Source of the DNA: SAR324 cluster bacterium
GTDB taxonomy: Bacteria > SAR324 > NAC60-12
NCBI GenBank assembly: GCA_028282505.1
Contig: JANQHV010000368.1
Span: 1 to 37,701 of the forward strand
Direction of reading: 5' to 3'
Length of the DNA: 37,701 bases
This document shows positions 9,789 to 18,682 of this stretch, piece by piece (position 1 is the first letter of the stretch; every line of letters starts with the position of its first letter). The notes below the pieces were generated by a model that worked only from the letters and a program-made list of their open reading frames with translations, did no database searches and was not told the DNA's origin. Both the position numbers and the translations under genes were made by a program.

Positions 9789-10681
9789 AAAAACTACTAG
9801 AGATTTTACTTATCCATTCTTTTAAGGATCTGGTACGCTACAAGTCCTTTCTTTTCCTGATCTTTATCATTTTTCTAGCTGACCGCATTTTACGGCATTA
9901 TGTCCAGGTGGATCGCTCCTCACTGCAACTCAGCTATCTGAAAGAAGTGGGTTTGCAAGCGGCTCCCTTTGTGTTTGAAGAGTTTCCTGGCATTTTTGCC
10001 CATTGGCTACTGGAACCACGGACTTTGTTGGTGATCGTGGGCTTATTTTTGTTAAAACAGTTGATTTCCATGTGGCCTTCCAGCGATATGCGTAAAATGC
10101 ATCGTCAGGAACGGGGAAAGTTTGGTCTTTGGGATTCGTTTCGTTATTTGCAGTGGTATCAATTTTTATGGGATGCCATTGCGGTAGGAAGCATCTGTGG
10201 TGTGTTATTTTTTTGGTCAGGGATTAGTTTCATCATTTGCCGCCAAGGCTGGTTGAAGCTTCCCTCTCCTCTTTGGCTTGTTGCTCTGGGAGGATTGGTG
10301 TTCTTATCCACCCCCATTGCTATGGCTGGTTTTTCTTATTCATCCAAGTTGGCCGTCTTGTCAAAAGGCAGCTTTTCCAAGCGGCTCTCTTTATTTTTTA
10401 AGTTATTGACGGATTGGCAAACATTTTGGAAATCCTGGCTTTTTTTTCTGATTCGGATCATAGTGGAAGGAACGTTTGTGGCCATCATTCCGGCAGGATT
10501 GATTCTCACCCTGGATAACTTCTGGCTTCGCTTATTCCTGGCAGGGCTTTCGGCAACTCCTGTGTATTCTTATGTGAAGATGGTTTCATTCAAGTTCTTT
10601 ATTGAAATCTATCGTAATGATTCCCTGGTCTATGAAGAATACAAGACTTATTTGACGACACAATCAACGATAACTGTATAG
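9785..10681 (+). CDS. Integral membrane protein of unknown function
   Basis: 298-aa ORF, ATG overlaps previous stop; several long hydrophobic segments. Confidence 0.75.
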   Translation: MKKLLEILLIHSFKDLVRYKSFLFLIFIIFLADRILRHYVQVDRSSLQLSYLKEVGLQAAPFVFEEFPGIFAHWLLEPRTLLVIVGLFLLKQLISMWPSSDMRKMHRQERGKFGLWDSFRYLQWYQFLWDAIAVGSICGVLFFWSGISFIICRQGWLKLPSPLWLVALGGLVFLSTPIAMAGFSYSSKLAVLSKGSFSKRLSLFFKLLTDWQTFWKSWLFFLIRIIVEGTFVAIIPAGLILTLDNFWLRLFLAGLSATPVYSYVKMVSFKFFIEIYRNDSLVYEEYKTYLTTQSTITV

Positions 10682-10690
10682 GAACATAAT

Positions 10691-11362
10691 ATGTCAACAA
10701 CTTTAGCATTTGATGTATATGGAACTCTGATCAATACTCATGGTGTGACAGTGGCTCTGAAAGATTATGTGGGAGAACGAGCTGATGATTTTTCTCGTTT
10801 GTGGAGGGAAAAGCAGTTGGAATATTCGTTTCGCCGTGGCTTGATGCAAAATTACCAGCAATTTTCAGTTTGCACCCGTCAGGCTTTGGATTATGCCTGT
10901 CTTTTTTATAAAGTGTCGCTTACAGAAGAGCACAAGCAACGCTTGATGCAGGAGTATCGTGTGTTACCAGCCTTTCAGGATGTCAAAGATGGGCTGACAC
11001 GGGCTCAAGAAGCAGGCTTCCGTATGTTTGCCTTTTCCAATGGCAGCACCGATGCTGTGGAAATGTTGCTGCAAACCGCAGCAATCCGCCATTATTTCGA
11101 AGGGGTGGTCAGTGTCGATTCTCTAAAAACTTTCAAACCCAGTCCAGCCGTCTATTGTCATTTTCTGAGAAGCACGGGTTCGTTGGGAGCTGAAGCCTGG
11201 ATGATTTCCAGCAATCCTTTTGATGTCATTGGTGCTGTTTCTGCTGGAATGAGAGCTGCTTGGATCCAACGCTCACCCGAAATGATTTTTGATCCCTGGG
11301 AAATACAACCCACCCTGACCCTGGAGAGTCTCACTCATTTAGCAGAGCAGATCAAACAGTAG
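10691..11362 (+). CDS. Haloacid dehalogenase type II-like HAD hydrolase
   Basis: HAD motifs LAFDVYGTLINT, FAFSNGS, KTFKPSPAVY, WMISSNPFDVIGAVSAGMRAAWIQR. Confidence 0.88.
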   Translation: MSTTLAFDVYGTLINTHGVTVALKDYVGERADDFSRLWREKQLEYSFRRGLMQNYQQFSVCTRQALDYACLFYKVSLTEEHKQRLMQEYRVLPAFQDVKDGLTRAQEAGFRMFAFSNGSTDAVEMLLQTAAIRHYFEGVVSVDSLKTFKPSPAVYCHFLRSTGSLGAEAWMISSNPFDVIGAVSAGMRAAWIQRSPEMIFDPWEIQPTLTLESLTHLAEQIKQ

Positions 11363-13811
11363 TGTCGTCACCTTCCTTGTGGAGTTTTGTCTTGCTTTGA
11401 AGAAAATGAAGGCAAGCCTGAGTATTTTGGTTGAACCACCCTGAAAGGTTAAAATGATTATTGAGGATCAAAAATAAGTTTTGGTAAAAATAAGCGGAGT
11501 TCTTACCGTTCACCTTGACGGGATAGAAGGGGACTGGTTTGTTGGCCACTTTCAATTCCTGAGGAATATTCTTCAACAGGGCTTTGGTTTGATAGGTTTG
11601 TTTGACACTCTTTTTTAAATAATCGGCATAAGGGTGCTCACTCTTATTAAGGAAACTTTGTAATACCGTCAGATACGGCAGATGGTATTTATACTCAATG
11701 TCACATTTTAGTGGAAATCTATTGATAAAGGACTGGTCATATCCAAATAAAACAGGAACCAAACCAATACAAATGATCACATCAACCAGAGGATTGGACT
11801 TATATTTTGTAATAAAGCACGCATGCTCTTCAAATAATTGAAATTCACGCCCTTCATTTTTGGATATGGCATTCACTCGAAAGCCAAGCTCCTTCTTGCG
11901 CAATTCTGTGAATAATTGAGTAAAACATAGTTGGAATTGAGCGAGAATCTCAAAGTCTTGATCAAAAAAATCAAAAACTTCCTGATATTCATCCGTAAAT
12001 TTGATCAAACGGTATTTAGTCACCGGATGTTTTTGTTGAATATAATATTTTTCCTGCACATTAATCGGTGTCAAATATTTCAGAAGAGACCGATCTTGTT
12101 GGATCGTTTCGGCATGTTGGGCCTCGATCATTTTTTTATTACTTTTTTCTTCAGTCACACGCATTATTTTTCTGGCTTCAATCTTTTTATAAACCTGGTT
12201 GATGTCAGGGTTTTTTATGGAAAACACACCAGATTTGACCATATCCACAAACCAATTCTCTGCAAATTCACTGATATTTTCCGATTGAATCACAGATTTT
12301 AAGACTTTCAGATTGGCCAATGCTTCAGAGTGACTGGGGGAAGGCGGGATTTTTGCCAACTGTTGGATATAATCCAATGTCAATTGCACGTTCTTCATGA
12401 CCCTGGTTAATGTGGAAGGAGACAACAAAAATAAATCTTCTTTCACAACATTGCTCTCCATTTGAAATTCCGTATCATCGATCAATTTTTTGATAGAGGG
12501 CGTATCCATTTGAGGATTTTTATAGATATAGGCCAAAATAATTTTTTTATAGATTCTTAGATGACCCGCATCTTCTTCATTGAAGATGATCTGACAAATG
12601 TTTTCAATGAGATATTCCCATTTGTATTTTGAAAATGAATAAATCCCACGATGAAGCTGAAGTGCCTGATAAATTTTTACGATGAGAACCAATCGTTCTT
12701 GTTTATCCGTAATAATCTGATTGGTCAGATGTTTTCTATTATCAGATGACAGAATGGCCATCAAAATATATTCCTGTTCTTGTTCTAGATCCAGACCGTG
12801 GTGCTCTGCCTGGCGTTTGATGAAATCACTGTTGAATAATTTCAAATAAAATTTTGAAATTTCTTTTCGAAATAGAAAAATGTCGCCGATTAATCGAGAA
12901 TCCTTAAAAGAAGCAATCATATTCTCAATTTTTTCATGGAGTTCTTTATAATAATTAGAAAGTTGGAATATAAACGCAATGGCTACCTTATCCTGTTTTC
13001 GAATTTGCTGCATGAGAATTTGTATAAACTTGGTAAAATCCGAAAATTGTTCAAAATATCCCAACTCTTCTGTGATGAAGTATTTTTTTTCGTTCTCAAA
13101 TTGTCTGAAATTTTTGTAAGTATTGACGATAATAGCCGTAAGCTCTTTATTCAAGTCACCACGCTTGTGGGCAGACACAAGAATTTTCTTTAATTGATCC
13201 ACTTCAATATCCGCATATTCAGCAATCAATTGCTTGAGGGGTTTATTAGGACGCTCTATAATTTCGCGCAGGGAAAAATCCAGGATTTTTTCAGAAATCA
13301 GATGACCTAAATGGCTTTCATCGGATAACCATTCCTCCGTTTTCACTGGAGAGTGGCTGGCTGCTTTTTCTTCTGGTGAAGAATCTGAGAGAATGGCCTC
13401 CAACATACCTTTCAATTGGAGATACTCTTCGAAATACCAATGAACGATGCTGGTGGTTGTTTGTATTGCCAGCTCAGAATCTTCTCCCGTTAACTCATCT
13501 TCTTCTTGATAGTGGGCTCCTTCATTGGCAATATCTTTGACAAAGTGCAATTTTTTGATAATGATTGACGGTGCGGCTTTGTTTGCCTTCAATTTGTTAA
13601 TAATGCTGGCCAGGCCTCCTTTTTTTGGTATGTTTTGTCCTTTGATTTCTTTTTTGTGGATGGTGGTACAAATGTTTTCTATCAAACGACGACAATGAAC
13701 AACGGCCCCAGAAGGATTCTCATAACAAATTTTCTTTGCCTGGATATATTCATTTTTGATGAAAAGAATGTCTTTGTTGATTTTATTATCAGGATGAAAC
13801 TGGCTTTCCAT
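11352..13811 (-). CDS. Large DUF4145-like-domain protein of unknown function
   Basis: N-terminal region (AKKICYENPSGAVVHCRRLIENICTTIHKKEIKG...LHFVKDIANEGAHY) has DUF4145/HEPN-like layout; the rest is unassigned. ATG at 13811 preferred over the TTG at 13862. 3' end overlaps the convergent HAD gene. Confidence 0.6.
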   Translation of the reverse strand: MESQFHPDNKINKDILFIKNEYIQAKKICYENPSGAVVHCRRLIENICTTIHKKEIKGQNIPKKGGLASIINKLKANKAAPSIIIKKLHFVKDIANEGAHYQEEDELTGEDSELAIQTTTSIVHWYFEEYLQLKGMLEAILSDSSPEEKAASHSPVKTEEWLSDESHLGHLISEKILDFSLREIIERPNKPLKQLIAEYADIEVDQLKKILVSAHKRGDLNKELTAIIVNTYKNFRQFENEKKYFITEELGYFEQFSDFTKFIQILMQQIRKQDKVAIAFIFQLSNYYKELHEKIENMIASFKDSRLIGDIFLFRKEISKFYLKLFNSDFIKRQAEHHGLDLEQEQEYILMAILSSDNRKHLTNQIITDKQERLVLIVKIYQALQLHRGIYSFSKYKWEYLIENICQIIFNEEDAGHLRIYKKIILAYIYKNPQMDTPSIKKLIDDTEFQMESNVVKEDLFLLSPSTLTRVMKNVQLTLDYIQQLAKIPPSPSHSEALANLKVLKSVIQSENISEFAENWFVDMVKSGVFSIKNPDINQVYKKIEARKIMRVTEEKSNKKMIEAQHAETIQQDRSLLKYLTPINVQEKYYIQQKHPVTKYRLIKFTDEYQEVFDFFDQDFEILAQFQLCFTQLFTELRKKELGFRVNAISKNEGREFQLFEEHACFITKYKSNPLVDVIICIGLVPVLFGYDQSFINRFPLKCDIEYKYHLPYLTVLQSFLNKSEHPYADYLKKSVKQTYQTKALLKNIPQELKVANKPVPFYPVKVNGKNSAYFYQNLFLILNNHFNLSGWFNQNTQACLHFLQSKTKLHKEGDDTTV

Positions 13812-13950
13812 ACTCTTTTTAGATCCAATGATTCTATAGTGCTCAAGAAAAGTTTTTTCCAAATGATCTTGTTTTTGCTGTACAACTCGTTCCAGCTCGC
13901 AACTGGAGTTTTGGAAATGGGATTTGAGAAGTGAGAGATGATTTCAACAG

Positions 13951-14114
13951 CCTGAAATTGTCCCTCCCCTTACCAAGGGAGCGGGGCCGACCTTCGGTTA
14001 GGAGGGGTTGGTGCTATCAACCTAAAACCTCCCTGAAACAAAAGTCGGCCCGGTCCTCTTGCCAAGGAGGGGAAATCGTTTTTGCACAACTGGCCGAAAA
14101 TATGATCAAGCCCC
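13951..14114. repeat. Dispersed intergenic repeat, copy 1 (second copy at 27101-27258)
   Basis: Shares 'cctgaaattgt..c', 'gagcggggccgaccttcggttaggaggggttggt.ctatcaacct', 'aaggaggggaaatcgttttt', 'caactg.ccgaaaatatga.caa..cccc' with 27116-27258. Confidence 0.88.
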
Positions 14115-14164
14115 AAAAAGGTTCCTAAAAGTTTGAAATATCATGAATAATTTTTTATGTAAAT

Positions 14165-14256
14165 TAAGAACCTGTTTGAAAAACCTGCTTCTGCTGCAAA
14201 AAATCGACTCAACGAGATCGATTTTTCGTGTCGAACCATCTTTTCCAAACAGATTC
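14165..14256. repeat. Inverted-repeat (MITE-like) element, copy 1 (partial reverse copy at 37602-37665)
   Basis: Ends AGAACCTGTTTG...CAAACAGATTCT are inverted; core AAAAATCGA...TCGATTTTT is palindromic; reverse complement matches 37602-37665. Confidence 0.8.
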
Positions 14257-14373
14257 TAAAACATAAATTATAAACAGATAGGGCTTTTGTTGTCAAACAG
14301 CAATCACCAAACCAAGAGTTGATCTTTCTTAAACAATCTTGGGAATATTTGAGATAAATATCAACAGCATCAG

Positions 14374-16443
14374 ATGGCATTAAAGATTAAATACCACTTT
14401 GTTCCTGATGGCAATATTGCAGCTCTTGAACATTTGGCACCCGATGTATTTTATGTGGGAGTCGGTTCCATCCATCATCCCCAGGTGTTCGATCACCATG
14501 CGGGTCAGGCAGGCACCGACACGACCCCTGCCGCTTTGATCTGGGATGCACGAAAACAGCTATATGAAAGTGCAAAATCGTTAGAATCGCTTACCATTTA
14601 TACCCATCGTAATCCTCAATGGAGTGCTTGTTGGGGCATCATCCTGCTGGAATGGATTCTGAATGGACAGGAATTGGAAGAAACCAAAATAACGGCACTG
14701 AATACTTACAGCAGTTTTGTTTTATCCGGATATAATCCTTCGGAAGGCCCGGTCGAGCAGTCACTCATTGCCGTCTATTCCAGTGTCATGTCAGAGATTG
14801 AAGAAAAAGAACGGGATTTCGATGTTCGTGATTTAAAAAAAATCCAAACGGCTTATCAATTCTTTTCGTTTTGTTATCAGCAATTCCAAGATTACTCTGA
14901 CCTCAAAACAGGGCATTTTTTTAGAGATGACGGCCCTTATGGAAAAGCCAAACTGCATATCCGTGAAGACCATCAAGTTTACTTAAGAGACCTCCAAAAA
15001 GGTTTTCGATTCACAGCATTATTGGAACACCGAACTGGAGAAAAATTGCGGATTGATGGGCTTAAAATTGAAAAACCCTTGTCTCGACTATTCAAGTTTT
15101 GGGCTCGTAATGATCGTGAACATAGTTTTTCGAAAGCAGGATTTCCACTTACCTGGGTCCAGTGGGAACCCAACAACTGGGTGCTGACCGTCAATCCCAC
15201 CAGTGGATATCACTTAAAAGGGCTGGGAGAGTTTCTTACCAGAGAAGAACATAGAATGATTGCTCCCCCCCTCGATATGCTAAACCGTGAAGGGTATGAT
15301 AGCCCCAACCCCTGGTATGATGCCCGTAACTCCCCAGGAGAATTTACCATTGTGGCTAGTCCTCATGGAGGGACTCAAATGTCCCCCAGGCAAATTGAAA
15401 AATTATTGCGCAGATGGTTCAAAGTGCGACACTGGCAATCGGCTAAGACCAAACCGACCTGGTGGAAAAACAATTTTGCTTACTTCAGTGTTGCAGCCTC
15501 TCTGATTTTGTTAGCTGGAACCCTGTATTTGCTCTATCCCAATTTAACTGAGCTGGAGTGTGATAGGCGCAGAGGTCTTCCAGAACTCCAAGTCAGTCAA
15601 GGAAAGCACTATGCCATTGTCATTGGCATCAATGACTACAGTCAATCTGAAATGGAAGATGGGAATCCCTGGGATAATTTAAACAATCCTGCGAGAGATG
15701 CCATTAGGATCATGTGGTTTTTGGAAAACAAATTTCATTTTGAGCCTGTGCAACCAGGAGGAAGCCTCTTGATGGTTAACGGAGCAACTCATCTCAGGCT
15801 CTCTAAAAGTATTCAAAATTGGTTTGAAACGGTTAGCCACACATTAGATCAAACAAGGTTCTCTCCCTCTCTGGGCAATATCAATGTGCAAATTCAAAAA
15901 CTGGCCGAGTCCTTGACCGATCAGGACTCCTTATTGATTTATTTTGCGGGGCATGGTTCCATGTCGAAATCATTGGGCACGTGGATTCCATCAGATTTCA
16001 AGCCTGGGGAAGATATTTCATACGACCGGATTGAAGGCATCTTAAAACGGAGCGATGCCCGGCATATTTTGGTTGTGGCTGATTCCTGCTACTCTGGAAA
16101 ATTTCTGGAAGAAGACATCATGCGCGGAACCGAGGACTATGGAGATACTACAGCCGATGAAAACACCAAAGCCTTGTATCAATTGTTTTCCAGGCAGGGC
16201 CTGACTGCAGGATTTTTAGAACCTGTCTCTGATGGAAAGCGAGGGGAACACAGTCCATTTGCAGGATGTTTCCTAAGATCACTGCGGAAAAGCAAGGAAT
16301 TCCTCTCAGCTCACGCCCTTTTCATTCAAATCAACCAATGTATGCAAAAACAAAGCTCTGTGCAAAAAGTCCTATTTTCTCCCAAAAAAGATTTATGTGA
16401 CCAGGGAGGAGAATTTATCTTCCGAAAACGAAGTTTATTCTAA
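14374..16443 (+). CDS. DHH-phosphoesterase-like N-terminal region + single TM + caspase-like (peptidase C14) protein
   Basis: C-terminal caspase fold motifs: start KHYAIVIGINDY (from 15604), LLIYFAGHG (His codon 15952-15954), ILVVADSCYSG (Cys codon 16087-16089). TM-like YFSVAASLILLAGTLYLLYPN at 15481-15543. N-terminus has 'VFYVGVGSIHHPQVFDHHAGQ', resembling a DHH motif. Confidence 0.85.
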   Translation: MALKIKYHFVPDGNIAALEHLAPDVFYVGVGSIHHPQVFDHHAGQAGTDTTPAALIWDARKQLYESAKSLESLTIYTHRNPQWSACWGIILLEWILNGQELEETKITALNTYSSFVLSGYNPSEGPVEQSLIAVYSSVMSEIEEKERDFDVRDLKKIQTAYQFFSFCYQQFQDYSDLKTGHFFRDDGPYGKAKLHIREDHQVYLRDLQKGFRFTALLEHRTGEKLRIDGLKIEKPLSRLFKFWARNDREHSFSKAGFPLTWVQWEPNNWVLTVNPTSGYHLKGLGEFLTREEHRMIAPPLDMLNREGYDSPNPWYDARNSPGEFTIVASPHGGTQMSPRQIEKLLRRWFKVRHWQSAKTKPTWWKNNFAYFSVAASLILLAGTLYLLYPNLTELECDRRRGLPELQVSQGKHYAIVIGINDYSQSEMEDGNPWDNLNNPARDAIRIMWFLENKFHFEPVQPGGSLLMVNGATHLRLSKSIQNWFETVSHTLDQTRFSPSLGNINVQIQKLAESLTDQDSLLIYFAGHGSMSKSLGTWIPSDFKPGEDISYDRIEGILKRSDARHILVVADSCYSGKFLEEDIMRGTEDYGDTTADENTKALYQLFSRQGLTAGFLEPVSDGKRGEHSPFAGCFLRSLRKSKEFLSAHALFIQINQCMQKQSSVQKVLFSPKKDLCDQGGEFIFRKRSLF

Positions 16444-16446
16444 TCA

Positions 16447-16510
16447 AAAAAAGGGGACAGATTTATTTTTAAATCTTTTAACTTTAAAAAATAAACCTGT
16501 CCCCTTTTTT
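16447..16510. repeat. Long palindromic (REP/REPIN-like) hairpin
   Basis: AAAAAAGGGGACAGATTTATTTTT ... AAAAAATAAACCTGTCCCCTTTTTT: arms complementary over about 24 bp with one internal mismatch, about 15-nt loop, ending in a T run; sits 3 nt after the caspase stop codon. Confidence 0.92.
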
Positions 16511-16592
16511 AGTAAACACTTGACGAAAGAGTTATCTTATAATAGAGTAACCAATATGGTTCTATTTTGGTTCTTCATGCAAGGAGATCGTT

Positions 16593-16832
16593 ATGCCTAC
16601 CATCACACTGAAAAATATTCCAGAGCAGCTTCATAGAAAACTTAAGCAAAATGCTTCTCACAATCATCGTAGCCTCAACAACGAAATTATTGCTTGTCTT
16701 GAAAGCTCAGTCCATGCCTCTCCGATAAACAGTGAACTACTGTTAGCACGTGCTCGTACGCTCCGCAGCCAAATTTCAGGGCACTTGACAGAAGAAACTC
16801 TTGCTGATTTCAAAAATCAAGGACGGCTATGA
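16593..16832 (+). CDS. VapB/FitA-like ribbon-helix-helix antitoxin
   Basis: MPTITLKNIPEQLHRKLKQNASHNHRSLNNEIIACLE resembles Arc/FitA RHH antitoxins; stop overlaps the PIN gene start. Confidence 0.85.
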   Translation: MPTITLKNIPEQLHRKLKQNASHNHRSLNNEIIACLESSVHASPINSELLLARARTLRSQISGHLTEETLADFKNQGRL

Positions 16833-17239
16833 TCGTTGTTGATACAAATGTAATTGCCTACTTTTGGATTCCTGGAAGTTATACCCAAGAGGCAGAAAAA
16901 GTTTTTCAAATTGACCCCGAATGGAAAGTTCCGTTATTGTGGAAGTCTGAGTTACGTAATGTTTTAATCAACTATATCCGGCATGAGTATTTGACATTAG
17001 ATGTTGCCATACAAGTCATGTCCGATGCGGAAGCACAATTGAAGCTACATGAATTTTCCGTCACTTCTACAGATGTTCTTCGCTTTTCAAGTCAATCAAA
17101 GTGTGCCGCCTATGATTGTGAATTTGTTGCTTTAGCAAAAGATTTACAGGTCTCTTTAGTCACAACAGATAAAAAAATTTTATCAGAATTTCCAGATGTC
17201 GCCATTTCAATGTCACGTTATATTGCCCAAAACAAGTGA
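16829..17239 (+). CDS. PIN domain toxin (VapC-like)
   Basis: MIVVDTNVIAYFW, ELRNVL, YDCEFVALAKDLQVSLVTTDKKIL: PIN acidic motifs; ATGA overlap with the antitoxin. Confidence 0.88.
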   Translation: MIVVDTNVIAYFWIPGSYTQEAEKVFQIDPEWKVPLLWKSELRNVLINYIRHEYLTLDVAIQVMSDAEAQLKLHEFSVTSTDVLRFSSQSKCAAYDCEFVALAKDLQVSLVTTDKKILSEFPDVAISMSRYIAQNK

Positions 17240-17342
17240 GGCTGGTAACTACAACAACAAAGGAGACTTGTCTTGAAATCCTACTATTAATGACGAATGG
17301 ACATTAATCGATACGCTCGGATATGAAAACCTGATTATACAG

Positions 17343-18680
17343 GTGCTCAATATTATTGAGAATGCGACACCGCCTTTCACTATCGCTGTTTATGGGGGAT
17401 GGGGAACCGGCAAAACCAGTATCATGAAGCAACTGTTTTTCAGAGCAGGAGGACAGATTTCTTCCGTTCTCTTGCCATTTTCGGAAAGTCCCGATAACGA
17501 ACAACTGGAAGCAGCAACACTGGAGAAAATCAAGACACTCCGCAAAGCACACACACCAGAACTGGTAGCCGTTTGGTTCAACCCCTGGGAGCATCAATTT
17601 GAAGACGAACCCATCATTGGGCTCTTGCATGAAATTCGGGAAAATTTTAATTTATTTTCCAAAGTCGAAGAAGAGGCCAAAAAACTCGCCGAAGTCACCG
17701 TCAGGAGTGGCCTTGATATTCTATCCAGTATCATCAGCAACTTGAAAAAAATAAAGATCGACCCCGGTAAAATTGAAAAACATGGCGAAAATTACGAAGA
17801 GAAGCATTTTCAAATCAAGAGTTCTTCTCAACGCTTCCGTCTGCTATTTGAAAAGGCCATTGGCAAATTGATCGGCAAAGACCGTAAGGCATTGGTCATC
17901 TTCATTGACGACCTGGACCGCTGTTCGGATCAAAATGTCATCAGACTGATTGAAGGCATCAAACTTTATTTTTCAACGTCCAATTGCATTTTTGTTTTTG
18001 GCATGGATCAATACAATGTGCTGAGAACCCTGGAAAAATTCAACATTCATAAAGATTATCTGGACAAACTCTTCCAATGTGTCATCCGGGTACCTTTGAG
18101 CAAAAATTATGAAAAATTCATTGATGGCATTATCCAGGAGTATTTTGAAGATGTGGGGGCCAATGAACTGGTGCCCGTACTCTCAGACATTTTAGAAAAG
18201 AATCCAAGAAAAGTGAAAAACTTCCTCAATTCGTTCAGAGCTTACTGGGACATGTGGAAACAAGAGGAAGCAAAGCAAAAAACCGGGGATTTAAAAATTG
18301 AAATTTTTGCTTTGTTCCATTTGTTGAGAATCCACTTCGAACCAATTTTTACCATCTTGGAAAGAAATCCAGAGTATGTTCACAATTTGGCAAATGTGTG
18401 CAAAAATAATGCTCCTGACCAAAAAGTCGAACACATGTTTCAAAAATATTTGAAAAACCCCATTACCGAACAAATCACGGTAAATACTGAATCTGAAACT
18501 CAAATTATCTTACCTGATAAACTGGATAAAGAAGAATTGGAGTATATGGAAGATATCTCGTTTAAATACGAAGCTCTGGAAAAATTCAAAGAACGCTTTG
18601 TCCAATATTATGAAGACGATCCAGCACAGTTTTCTCCCGAAACCGTCAGCATCTACCTGGGAGTGATTGAAAGCGATTGA
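17343..18680 (+). CDS. KAP family P-loop NTPase (coding similarity extends upstream to about 17277)
   Basis: Walker A YGGWGTGKTS, Walker B ALVIFIDDLDRC, 'IRLIEGIKLYFSTSNCIFVFGMDQ', 'NPRKVKNFLNSF' typical of KAP NTPases. Confidence 0.88.
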   Translation: MLNIIENATPPFTIAVYGGWGTGKTSIMKQLFFRAGGQISSVLLPFSESPDNEQLEAATLEKIKTLRKAHTPELVAVWFNPWEHQFEDEPIIGLLHEIRENFNLFSKVEEEAKKLAEVTVRSGLDILSSIISNLKKIKIDPGKIEKHGENYEEKHFQIKSSSQRFRLLFEKAIGKLIGKDRKALVIFIDDLDRCSDQNVIRLIEGIKLYFSTSNCIFVFGMDQYNVLRTLEKFNIHKDYLDKLFQCVIRVPLSKNYEKFIDGIIQEYFEDVGANELVPVLSDILEKNPRKVKNFLNSFRAYWDMWKQEEAKQKTGDLKIEIFALFHLLRIHFEPIFTILERNPEYVHNLANVCKNNAPDQKVEHMFQKYLKNPITEQITVNTESETQIILPDKLDKEELEYMEDISFKYEALEKFKERFVQYYEDDPAQFSPETVSIYLGVIESD

Positions 18681-18682
18681 AC

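Noticed and set aside
11931-13193. + strand ORFs rich in Phe/Ile opposite the DUF4145-like gene
   Set aside because: Composition typical of antisense translation of a Lys/Glu-rich A/T-biased gene.
13931-14128. ORF MRDDFNSLKLSLPLPRERGRPSVRRGW... and its look-alike at 27021-27209
   Set aside because: Both are translations of the dispersed intergenic repeat, not genes; the shared RERGRPSVRRGW peptide reflects the DNA repeat.
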